Below are positions 6,741 to 13,014 of a stretch of 13,014 nt of DNA, in pieces. Position numbers and translations under genes: made by a program. The notes beneath the pieces are model-generated. The model saw only the letters and a program-made list of their open reading frames with translations. It was not told where the DNA came from and searched no databases. Source of the stretch: Ferrovum sp. (GTDB taxonomy: Bacteria; Pseudomonadota; Gammaproteobacteria; Burkholderiales; Ferrovaceae); assembly GCA_027450105.1 (NCBI GenBank), contig DAIDKJ010000022.1:1-13014 (forward strand), given 5' to 3'. Each line of letters begins with the position of its first letter. Position 1 is the stretch's first letter.

Positions 6741-8636
6741 TCAGCCGTTGGTGGGCGCGATTCCCAGCAGTTCCTTGATATCCAGGATCAGCACGATTTC
6801 TCCGTCGCTGGACATGGTGACACCCGCGACACCCTTGGGACGGAAGGTATCCATGGACTTGATCACCACGTCATCATGACCATCAAACCCATCCACGGAA
6901 AGAATGAAGCTGTGGTTTTCCACATGCATCAATACCCCTACTTCAGAGGCGCCGGATTCCTCCCAACCAATCATGTGAGCCAGAGATACCAGAGGAAGCA
7001 CTTCGCCGCGCAACACGATATTCGCCTTGCCACCCACATGTTGCAGATTTTCTTGCTGGATTGAAATGATTTCCCGCACCATGGAGAGGGGCACAGCAAA
7101 GGACTGGCCTCCCAAACGCACCAGCAGGACGGGCAAGATGGCCAGAGTGAGCGGCAGGGAAATGGTGAGTTCGGTTCCCTTCCCGGGTTCGGAGTGAATC
7201 GATACCGTGCCATTGAGTTTCTTGATGTTGGTTTTTACCACATCCATGCCCACACCGCGGCCAGACACGCTGGAGATTTGATCCTTGGTGGAAAAACCGG
7301 GCAGAAAAATCAGCTCCAGGCATTGGCTGTCATCCAGGCTGCTGGCCACTTCCGGACTGATCAATCCTTTTTCGATGGCCTTGGAGCGAATGACTTCCGG
7401 GCTCATGCCCTTGCCATCGTCGGCAATGGTGATGTTGATATGGTCGCCAATTTGACGTGCCTGTAACTGCACCGTACTGCGCACCGGTTTGCCAGCCGCG
7501 GAGCGCTGGGGCGGGTCCTCCACACCGTGGTCCACGGCGTTACGGATCAAGTGCACCAGAGGATCGTTCAAATCCTCAATCATGGTTTTGTCGATCTCGG
7601 TTTCTTCGCCCGACAGGACCAGTTCCACTTCCTTGCCCAGCTGGCGCGCCAGGTCGCGTGCCAGACGGGGAAACTTTTTGAATAGGCGACCAATGGGCTG
7701 CATCCGGGTTTTCATGACCGAATTCTGCAGGCTGACCACCAGCATATCCAGTTGGTTGACGGCTTCATCCAGAGCGCGCAGCGTGTTGGTGTCTGCCGCG
7801 CCCAACAGGATGTCGGTGCGCAACTGGGTCAGGCGGTTTTTGGTAAGCCCGATTTCGCCTGAGAGGTTCAAGACCTGATCCAGTCGATCAGTATCCACGC
7901 GAATGGTGTTTTCCTTGACGGACTCCTCCCGCCGCCCGCCAGAAGGAGCGTTATTGCCAGGAATGTCCGAGGCACGCCGTCCAAAGGCACTGGCTTTAAG
8001 ACGCGCCTCATCGATCTCCACCGGTGCAGGGTGAGGGGTTGGTGCGTCCTGTGCAGCTTCGCTTGCAGTGGCAGGCACAGGTGCCGCACTAACGGTAGGA
8101 GTTGAGGCCACAGAGGAGGGGGGGGGCCCGGGTGTTCCGGTAAGCGCCTGAAACAACGCATTCCAATCGGGTTTCGGAGCAGCCAAAGCAGAGGGGGCCT
8201 CTGGTGCCGAGGGGGGGGCCAGTGTCTTGGCCTGAGGCACCGGCTGGCCTTCCAGCACGGCTTGCAAAGTAGCCGTTAATTCAGCCGGGGCTGGATTGGG
8301 CTGTACACCTTGGTTCAGGGCGCTGAACATGTGGCGGATTTCGCTGGTGGCTGCCAGGATAGAATCCATGATCTCCGCATCCACATGCAACTGGCCATTG
8401 CGCAGGCGATCAAAGATGTTTTCGGTTAGATGGCACAGAGTAACCAGTTCGGTGGCATTAAGAAACCCGGCTCCACCTTTGATGGTGTGAAACCCGCGGA
8501 AAATATCGTTGAGCAAACCGGAGTCGTTTGGGGATTGTTCCAGGGATAGCAATTTGCTATCCACATCGGAGAGCATTTCCGAGGATTCCTGAAGAAAATC
8601 CTGCAGTAGTTCTTCCATGCCAGCGAAATCATTCAT
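6741..8636 (-). CDS. cheA: Chemotaxis histidine kinase CheA
   Basis: This encodes 631 residues. Domains in order: P1/HPt (1-110) with phospho-acceptor His50 in FHTIKGGAGF; a Pro/Ala-rich linker (about 112-240); dimerisation helices (about 243-325); the ATPase domain with N box HLIRNAVDHG (Asn366), DDGKG (406-410) and GRGVGMD (459-465); and a CheW-like receptor-coupling domain (about 497-626). The kinase autophosphorylates on His50 and passes the phosphate to CheY in receptor arrays at the cell pole. A canonical P2 CheY-docking domain is not evident in the linker, which holds only a short ordered-looking island (PKPDWNALFQALTG, 154-167). C9 and C8 tracts in the linker are listed as repeats. 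The ATG is 6 bases after the cheZ stop without a good ribosome site, suggesting coupling to cheZ. It is the last gene of the cluster. Confidence 0.97.
   Translation of the reverse strand: MNDFAGMEELLQDFLQESSEMLSDVDSKLLSLEQSPNDSGLLNDIFRGFHTIKGGAGFLNATELVTLCHLTENIFDRLRNGQLHVDAEIMDSILAATSEIRHMFSALNQGVQPNPAPAELTATLQAVLEGQPVPQAKTLAPPSAPEAPSALAAPKPDWNALFQALTGTPGPPPSSVASTPTVSAAPVPATASEAAQDAPTPHPAPVEIDEARLKASAFGRRASDIPGNNAPSGGRREESVKENTIRVDTDRLDQVLNLSGEIGLTKNRLTQLRTDILLGAADTNTLRALDEAVNQLDMLVVSLQNSVMKTRMQPIGRLFKKFPRLARDLARQLGKEVELVLSGEETEIDKTMIEDLNDPLVHLIRNAVDHGVEDPPQRSAAGKPVRSTVQLQARQIGDHINITIADDGKGMSPEVIRSKAIEKGLISPEVASSLDDSQCLELIFLPGFSTKDQISSVSGRGVGMDVVKTNIKKLNGTVSIHSEPGKGTELTISLPLTLAILPVLLVRLGGQSFAVPLSMVREIISIQQENLQHVGGKANIVLRGEVLPLVSLAHMIGWEESGASEVGVLMHVENHSFILSVDGFDGHDDVVIKSMDTFRPKGVAGVTMSSDGEIVLILDIKELLGIAPTNG
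8118..8126 (-). repeat. C9 homopolymer tract within cheA
   Basis: Nine consecutive G on the plus strand (C on the coding strand) encode Pro171-Pro173 of CheA in frame. Loss of one C would move translation into a frame that ends with TGA at 7868-7870, giving a product of about 255 residues with the P1 domain but no kinase or CheW-like part. The tract is also a place where sequencing errors collect. Confidence 0.9.
8211..8218 (-). repeat. C8 homopolymer tract within cheA
   Basis: Eight consecutive G on the plus strand (C on the coding strand) encode the end of Ala140 and Pro141-Pro142 of CheA. It lies about 90 bases upstream, in the coding direction, of the C9 tract, in the same linker. A slip here would also truncate CheA after the P1 domain. 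Confidence 0.9.
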
Positions 8637-8642
8637 GATGGC

Positions 8643-9380
8643 TTAAAATCCCAGGCTTTCCAGCAGATCGTCCACCTGATCCTGACTGGTGACAACGTCG
8701 GTTCTACCCTGTGCACTGATAACAGGACCATTGAGCAACGACCCATCGCCCTGCCGGACGGATGGGGGCGCGCTTTCCACGAGCAGCGCCAGGAGTTGCT
8801 GTTCCATGTTGCGCGTGACCTCGACAATTTTTTTGATGACTTGTCCGGTGAGATCCTGAAAGTCCTGGGCCATCATGATTTCCAGCAAGTAACTGTTCGT
8901 GTTCTGGGTTTGCTGGGGGAGAGCATCGAGATACGTGCGGGTGCGCGTAACCAGATCCTTGAATTGCTCCACCCCCAGTTGGCCGTCAAATAATTTGCGC
9001 CAGTCCAGGGAAAGTTGACGAGCTCCGGCCTCGATTTGGTTGACCAGGGGTTGCGCGGCGTCCGTGGCGTTGAGAACCCGCTCGGCCGCCTGTTCTGTCA
9101 TGGCCGCAACGTAACTCAAACGATCCCGGGCATCGGGAATGGAAGAGGTCACCGCTTCCAGATTTTTGTCCAGACCCAATTCCCGCAGGCTGTCGTGCAA
9201 CACGCGAGTCAACTGACCCAATTGAGTGAATACGGTTTCATGCCCCGTGCCCGGATTGGGATCGGAAGCGGGTGATGGCTCGGGCGCTGTTTGATTGGCA
9301 GCAATGATGCTGTCAAACAAGTCCTCCAGATCTTCATTGTCTTGCTTTCCAGCAGTGGTCGTATTCATGTCCGCACTCAC
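8643..9380 (-). CDS. cheZ: CheY-P phosphatase CheZ
   Basis: CheZ dephosphorylates CheY-P. The product is 245 residues, slightly longer than the E. coli protein (214). The catalytic signature AQDFQDLTGQVI is at 171-182; Asp176 and Gln180 correspond to E. coli Asp143 and Gln147. The C-terminus DQVDDLLESLGF (234-245) is the conserved CheY-binding helix, joined to the four-helix bundle by a flexible stretch (about 202-230). The first 48 residues, rich in Asp, Glu, Pro and Ser, are probably disordered. The frame opens with a GTG whose GTGA overlaps the cheY stop; an in-frame ATG four codons later (9366-9368) is an alternative start. Neither has a strong ribosome site, so coupling to cheY is likely. 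The presence of CheZ limits the host to Beta/Gammaproteobacteria and relatives. Confidence 0.96.
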   Translation of the reverse strand: MSADMNTTTAGKQDNEDLEDLFDSIIAANQTAPEPSPASDPNPGTGHETVFTQLGQLTRVLHDSLRELGLDKNLEAVTSSIPDARDRLSYVAAMTEQAAERVLNATDAAQPLVNQIEAGARQLSLDWRKLFDGQLGVEQFKDLVTRTRTYLDALPQQTQNTNSYLLEIMMAQDFQDLTGQVIKKIVEVTRNMEQQLLALLVESAPPSVRQGDGSLLNGPVISAQGRTDVVTSQDQVDDLLESLGF

Positions 9381-9766
9381 TTTTGCATGTTCTGGAAAAT
9401 TTTCTTGAGCTTTTCGTCCAGCGTGGCGGCGGTGAAAGGCTTCACGATATATCCGCTGGCACCGGCTTGAGCCGCTTCGATGATGTTTTCCCGTTTGGCC
9501 TCGGCGGTGACCATCAGTACGGGTAAATGCTTCAGGGTGGGGTCCGCGCGAATTCTTCGCAGCAAGTCGATGCCGGTCATGTTGGGCATGTTCCAGTCCG
9601 AGACCACAAATTCAAAGCCGCCAGCTCCTAGCTTATTGAGGGCATCGACCCCATCTTCGGCCTCGTGAACATTGGTAAAGCCCAGTTCCTTCAGAAGGTT
9701 GCGGACGATGCGGCGCATCGTGGAAAAATCGTCCACCACCAGAAATTTCATGTTTGCATCAACCAC
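9377..9766 (-). CDS. cheY: Chemotaxis response regulator CheY
   Basis: This single receiver domain of 129 residues is highly similar to E. coli CheY and has the same numbering: acidic pocket Asp12/Asp13, phospho-acceptor Asp57 in SDWNMPNM, Thr87, Tyr106 and Lys109 in GYIVKPF. Phosphorylated by CheA, it binds FliM at the flagellar switch and changes rotation. The start is a GTG (9764-9766) preceded by GGGAG seven bases upstream. The next in-frame ATG, at codon 6, lacks its own well-placed ribosome site, and the identical numbering with E. coli supports the GTG. It lies 21 bases after the upstream cheV stop and overlaps cheZ by 4 bases. Confidence 0.98.
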   Translation of the reverse strand: MVDANMKFLVVDDFSTMRRIVRNLLKELGFTNVHEAEDGVDALNKLGAGGFEFVVSDWNMPNMTGIDLLRRIRADPTLKHLPVLMVTAEAKRENIIEAAQAGASGYIVKPFTAATLDEKLKKIFQNMQK

Positions 9767-9787
9767 ACCAGATCTCCCAAGAAGACG

Positions 9788-10771
9788 TTACGTTGCAAGC
9801 AGGGGACGCAGGGTTTCCGAGAGCATGTTGGCATCAAATTTGGCCACATAATAGTCCACACCCACCCGACTTCCCATGGCCCGATTGGCCTGCGATGACA
9901 GTGAAGAGTGCATGACCACCGGGATGCTGTCAAAACGGTGGTCCGATTTGATATGTTGAGTCAGCACGTAGCCATCCATTTCGGGCATTTCCGCATCCGC
10001 CAAAATGACCTGGATCTGGTCATGAAGCGGGGTTTTGCTATGCTCAGCCGCATCGGCCATGCCCTGCAAACGCTCCCAGGCTTCACGACCGTTGTTGGCC
10101 CGCAAATGCTTGACACCCATCTTGTCCAGCAATTCGCTAATTGTCCTCCTGGCCACTGAAGAATCATCCACGAAAAAGACACACATTTCATGGCCTCTTT
10201 CAATTCTTGAAACGGTACCAACCACATCTTCACCAAAGGCATTGGCCAACACTTGCTCCACATCCACGATGGAAATGAGATTGCCATCGGGCAATTCGGT
10301 AATGGCGTTGATCAGATTGCCTCCCCCCGCCATGGTGTTTTCGGGAGCGCGTACCTTGTCCCAGTCCACGCGAATGATGCGATCCACGCCTTGCACCAGA
10401 AAGCCCAAGGTGTGGCGGCTATATTCTGTGACCATCATGGTATTACGCTGATGCTCCTGGGCGTTTTCCAGATTCATGAAGCTGGCCAGATCCAGCACGG
10501 GAATGATGTGCCCGCGCAGGCTGACGATTCCCGATACACCCGATGGCATATTGGGCGCACGCGTTACCTTCATGGCGTTGGTGACTTCGCGTACCTTGAA
10601 GACGTTGATGCCAAATTGCTCCGGGGTTCCCAGAGAGAACAGCAAAATCTCCATCTTGTTGGAGCCGGCCAGATTCGTTCTGGCATCTACAGCATCCATG
10701 AAACCGCTGCCGTCTCCCGAAAATTGGGAAAAATTGGCATTCATGGTGGAAGAGTAGGCGTTTTCACTCAT
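9788..10771 (-). CDS. cheV: CheV coupling protein, second copy (CheW-REC)
   Basis: CheV joins receptors to CheA through a CheW-like domain and carries a receiver domain that can be phosphorylated by CheA, acting in adaptation or as a phosphate sink. The 327 residues comprise an N-terminal tail (1-25), a CheW-like domain (about 38-180; FGINVFKVREV at 53-63, VSLRGHIIPVLDL at 83-95) and a receiver (about 196-327). The receiver has Asp202/Asp203 in VDDSSVARR, phospho-acceptor Asp259 in LADAEMPEMDG, Ser289 and Lys311. The ATG overlaps the stop of the preceding cheV by 4 bases (ATGA) and has GGAG five bases upstream. It is clearly paralogous to that neighbour but well diverged, so this is an old duplication rather than a recent one. 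Confidence 0.95.
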   Translation of the reverse strand: MSENAYSSTMNANFSQFSGDGSGFMDAVDARTNLAGSNKMEILLFSLGTPEQFGINVFKVREVTNAMKVTRAPNMPSGVSGIVSLRGHIIPVLDLASFMNLENAQEHQRNTMMVTEYSRHTLGFLVQGVDRIIRVDWDKVRAPENTMAGGGNLINAITELPDGNLISIVDVEQVLANAFGEDVVGTVSRIERGHEMCVFFVDDSSVARRTISELLDKMGVKHLRANNGREAWERLQGMADAAEHSKTPLHDQIQVILADAEMPEMDGYVLTQHIKSDHRFDSIPVVMHSSLSSQANRAMGSRVGVDYYVAKFDANMLSETLRPLLAT

Positions 10772-11730
10772 GATAGCTCCGTTGGCTTGGTCAACAAGCG
10801 AAAGAGTGTTTTGGACAGTCGGTTGGGTTCAAATTTGGACACATATTCGTCCACTCCCACGGTTCGCCCCAATTGCTGGTTCGAGCTACCAGACAGGGAG
10901 GAGTGCATGACCACAGGAATTCCGGCAAACCGCTTGTCTTCCTTGATTTTGCGGGTCAACATATAGCCGTCCATTTCCGGCATTTCCACATCGGTCAACA
11001 CCAGTTGTACCATGTCCTTGAGAGGGATTCGGGCTGAATCGGCATAGTCTGCCATGCGCACCAGCTCTTGCCAGGCCTGGCGTCCGTTCACTGCGGCCAC
11101 CCCTTCAATCCCCATGGCGTCCAGGGTTTTTTGGATCTGTTTGCGTGCCACCGAGGAGTCATCCGCATAAAAAATGCGCCGGTTCTGGATTCCTAAGGGT
11201 TGTACATTGCGAAACAGCAGGTCGTCATCACTCGAGCGGGTGGTTTCCGCCAGCACCCGCTCCACATCCATCATCATGACCAGACGGCCATCCGGCAATT
11301 CGGTCACGGCAGTGACCAGCCCTCCCATATTGGAATTCATCATGTCGGGGGGCACCCGCATGGAAGACCAATCCAGACGCAGGATGGTATCTACCGACTC
11401 CACCAGAAAGCCCTGAGTGTGGCCGTTATACTCGGTTACGATCATGATTTCCGGTTTGGTTTCCACATCCATGCCTGCGTACTTGGCCAGATCGATGATG
11501 GGGACCAGCGTTCCGCGCAGGCTGACCATGCCCTCTACGGCCGGTGGCATGTCGGGCGCCTGGGTGATGGGAGGGATGCGCAGCACTTCCCGCACTTTGA
11601 ACACGTTGATGCCAAAGGTTTCGCGGCGTGCAGTGCGCCGGTCCGTACCCAAGGCAAACATCAGGATTTCGAGTTTGTTAGTGCCTGCCAGCTTGGTGCG
11701 GGCATCCACGTTGGAGAGTAGTTCTGACAT
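10768..11730 (-). CDS. cheV: CheV coupling protein, first copy (CheW-REC)
   Basis: This 320-residue protein has a CheW-like domain (about 18-165; FGINVFKVREV at 39-49, VSLRGTLVPIIDL at 69-81) followed by a receiver with Asp190/Asp191 in ADDSSVARK, phospho-acceptor Asp247 in LTDVEMPEMDG, Ser277 and Lys299. Its role is receptor-kinase coupling with regulation by phosphorylation. Compared with the second copy it has about six extra residues, Arg-rich (DRRTARRET), in the loop before FGINVFKV, and a much shorter N-terminal tail. The ATG at 11728-11730 has GAGGA about 12 bases upstream, rather distant. It is the first gene after the sigma-28 promoter and is directly coupled to the second cheV. Confidence 0.95.
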   Translation of the reverse strand: MSELLSNVDARTKLAGTNKLEILMFALGTDRRTARRETFGINVFKVREVLRIPPITQAPDMPPAVEGMVSLRGTLVPIIDLAKYAGMDVETKPEIMIVTEYNGHTQGFLVESVDTILRLDWSSMRVPPDMMNSNMGGLVTAVTELPDGRLVMMMDVERVLAETTRSSDDDLLFRNVQPLGIQNRRIFYADDSSVARKQIQKTLDAMGIEGVAAVNGRQAWQELVRMADYADSARIPLKDMVQLVLTDVEMPEMDGYMLTRKIKEDKRFAGIPVVMHSSLSGSSNQQLGRTVGVDEYVSKFEPNRLSKTLFRLLTKPTELS

Positions 11731-11767
11731 GATGAATCTGATCCTCGCTAATCGGGCACTGAGACTT

Positions 11768-11794
11768 TAATCGGCAGGCTGGGTGCAAACTTTA
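11768..11794 (-). promoter_or_regulatory. Sigma-28 (FliA) promoter of the cheV-cheV-cheY-cheZ-cheA unit
   Basis: On the minus strand the sequence reads TAAAGTTT, 11 bases, GCCGATTA (plus 11787-11794 and 11768-11775). The E. coli FliA consensus is TAAAGTTT-N11-GCCGATAA, so the -35 box is perfect, the spacing is exact and the -10 matches at 7 of 8 positions. It lies 37 bases upstream of the first cheV start, at the head of a five-gene same-strand block. The first three bases of the -35 box are the TAA stop codon of motB. FliA-dependent expression of chemotaxis genes as late flagellar genes is established in enterobacteria; its use here is inferred. Confidence 0.85.
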
Positions 11795-12826
11795 ACGCCC
11801 CGGTACTGATTCGGGGTGGGGAGTGGGCACGGCCAGCGCGCCATTATTCGGGGGTATACCGGGAACAGAGGGCGCAGGCGCCACCGATTTCGTCTCCAGA
11901 GTGCCGGTATTTCTGTCTTGCTCTACTTCCAGCACCCCACCGTCATGTAAGGCGGATTCTTCCGCTTTCTTGTTCATGACGATGATGCTGATACGGCGAT
12001 TGATGGGGTCGAGAGGATCTTTCTTGTTGAGCAATACGGCCGATGAGAGTCCCACCACCCGGGCAATCTTGTCAGGGTCCATGCCACCAGCAATCAGTTC
12101 GCGACGCGAGGCATTGGCCCGATCGGCAGACAAATCCCAATTATTATAACCAATTTTGTTGGCAATTTTGTCCACTTGGTAAGGCCGGGCATCGGTGTGA
12201 CCGGATAAGCTGATGCGATTGGGTACCTGGTTGAGGGTGCTGCCAATTTCATGCAGGATATCCCGAGTATAGGACTCCAGTTGGGTACTACCCAGTTTGA
12301 ACATGGGCCGGTTCTGTTTGTCCACGATTTGAATGCGCAGACCATCGCTGGTGATATCCATCAGGATCTGGTCTTTGAACTGCTTGAGTTTGGGATTGGA
12401 GTCGATGGCCTTTTCCAGGTTGCCTTTTAGGGCCTTGAGTTTGCTCATCTCTTTTTCCCGTTCCAGGCGTTCAAACTCCTCCTGGGTGGCTTTCATATTG
12501 ATGATGCGCTTATCGGTGGAGAGATCACCGCGTTTCACCTGACCCGCACTGCGCGTCAAATCGCTACCTCCCCCTTTGATGACGCTGGAACTGTCGCCGC
12601 TGCCAGAGCCCCCGGCCAGGGCCACCTTGAGCGGAGTCTTGAAATAATCCTGAATGCCCTGCAAATCCCCCTTGGTGGTGGATCCCAACAGCCACATGAG
12701 CAGAAAAAAAGCCATCATGGCGGTTACGAAGTCGGCGTACGCAATCTTCCAGGCTCCACCATGATGTCCCCCCGCAACCTTTTTGATGCGTTTGATAACC
12801 AGGGGGCGTTTATCTTCGTTGGACAT
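11792..12826 (-). CDS. motB: Flagellar stator protein MotB
   Basis: MotB anchors the MotA5B2 stator to peptidoglycan and carries the proton-binding aspartate. The 344-residue product has the cytoplasmic leader and HHGGAWKIAYADFVTAMMAF (21-40) with Asp32 at the same number as in E. coli, a single membrane helix (about 28-48), a plug and linker region (about 52-160, charged and helical), and an OmpA-like peptidoglycan-binding domain (about 160-285; SLSGHTDARPY 207-217, NWDLSADRAN 229-238, NRRISIIV 276-283). A Pro-rich tail (about 315-344) is extra to the core. The Asp and the absence of obvious sodium-type features fit proton drive. The ATG lies 20 bases after the motA stop without a recognisable ribosome site. 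Its TAA stop doubles as the start of the -35 box of the downstream promoter. Confidence 0.96.
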   Translation of the reverse strand: MSNEDKRPLVIKRIKKVAGGHHGGAWKIAYADFVTAMMAFFLLMWLLGSTTKGDLQGIQDYFKTPLKVALAGGSGSGDSSSVIKGGGSDLTRSAGQVKRGDLSTDKRIINMKATQEEFERLEREKEMSKLKALKGNLEKAIDSNPKLKQFKDQILMDITSDGLRIQIVDKQNRPMFKLGSTQLESYTRDILHEIGSTLNQVPNRISLSGHTDARPYQVDKIANKIGYNNWDLSADRANASRRELIAGGMDPDKIARVVGLSSAVLLNKKDPLDPINRRISIIVMNKKAEESALHDGGVLEVEQDRNTGTLETKSVAPAPSVPGIPPNNGALAVPTPHPESVPGR

Positions 12827-12846
12827 GGGGCAAGGTGGTTGGAGGG

Positions 12847-13014
12847 TTAGCGCTTTTGCTTGACGTGATCTTCCAGTTCCGTAAAGCCGGGACGTTCGGT
12901 GGAATTGAGTGCTTTGCGCCCAAATTCCACCGCCATGGCCGGCGCATAGCCATTCAGGCTGGCTAGTAGGGTCACCTTGATGGTCTGGAACATCTTCGAA
13001 CTTTCTTCTGCCTT
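12847..13014 (-). CDS. motA: Flagellar stator protein MotA, C-terminal end only
   Basis: The gene enters from the right edge; only the last 55 codons and TAA stop (12847-12849) are present. The visible end contains SLNGYAPAMAVEFGRKAL and ERPGFTELEDHVKQKR, matching the C-terminal cytoplasmic tail of proton-type MotA (E. coli has GYAPQVAVEFGRKTLYS and FIELEEHV). MotA forms the membrane ring that, with MotB, conducts protons and turns the rotor. Its position directly before motB in the same orientation confirms the assignment. The start and promoter are outside the window. Confidence 0.94.
   Translation of the reverse strand, partial: KAEESSKMFQTIKVTLLASLNGYAPAMAVEFGRKALNSTERPGFTELEDHVKQKR

Noticed and set aside
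10253..10966. Open frame of 237 codons opposite the two cheV genes
   Set aside because: It lies antisense to two well-conserved genes, shows no recognisable domain and reads as a mirror of the coding strand composition.

Overview
The window reads as chromosomal DNA of a motile, Gram-negative proteobacterium. CheZ (restricted to Beta/Gammaproteobacteria and relatives), a CheY close to the enterobacterial one, a divergent rpiA/ilvA pair of the kind found in pseudomonads and betaproteobacteria, and moderately high GC all fit a beta- or gammaproteobacterium. I lean to a betaproteobacterium but cannot name a genus. By eye the housekeeping and chemotaxis genes are roughly 50-67% GC depending on the line counted. 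The first 700 bases are clearly poorer in GC (about 38% over the first 180 bases).

Left part (1-2375, all minus strand): a family 2 glycosyltransferase gene runs off the left edge (1-698). A 225-base spacer follows, then phoU (924-1628) and rpiA (1704-2375). rpiA is the promoter-proximal gene of an rpiA-phoU unit. Middle (2376-6715, plus strand): a 322-base divergent control region separates rpiA from ilvA (biosynthetic threonine deaminase). ilvA is translationally coupled through 4-base ATGA overlaps to an exported calcineurin-like metallophosphoesterase, which is coupled in the same way to an exported ChaN/Tiki-like protein.

Right part (6741-13014, minus strand; transcribed right to left): motA (C-terminal end only), motB, two tandem cheV genes, cheY, cheZ, cheA. 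MotA/MotB form the proton-driven stator. CheV proteins couple receptors to CheA, CheA phosphorylates CheY, CheY-P acts on the flagellar switch and CheZ removes the phosphate. A near-consensus sigma-28 (FliA) promoter lies between motB and the first cheV, and its -35 box begins with the motB stop codon, so the cheV-cheV-cheY-cheZ-cheA block should be a separately initiated late flagellar unit. No CheW, CheR, CheB or receptor gene is visible in the window.

Most of this is well-known biology and I do not see a wholly new system. The points most worth a second look are the stop-codon-embedded sigma-28 promoter, C9 and C8 homopolymer tracts in the cheA linker that could act as a frameshift switch, the missing canonical P2 domain in CheA, the Tat-like metallophosphoesterase plus ChaN pair hitched to ilvA, and the AT-rich glycosyltransferase at the left edge.
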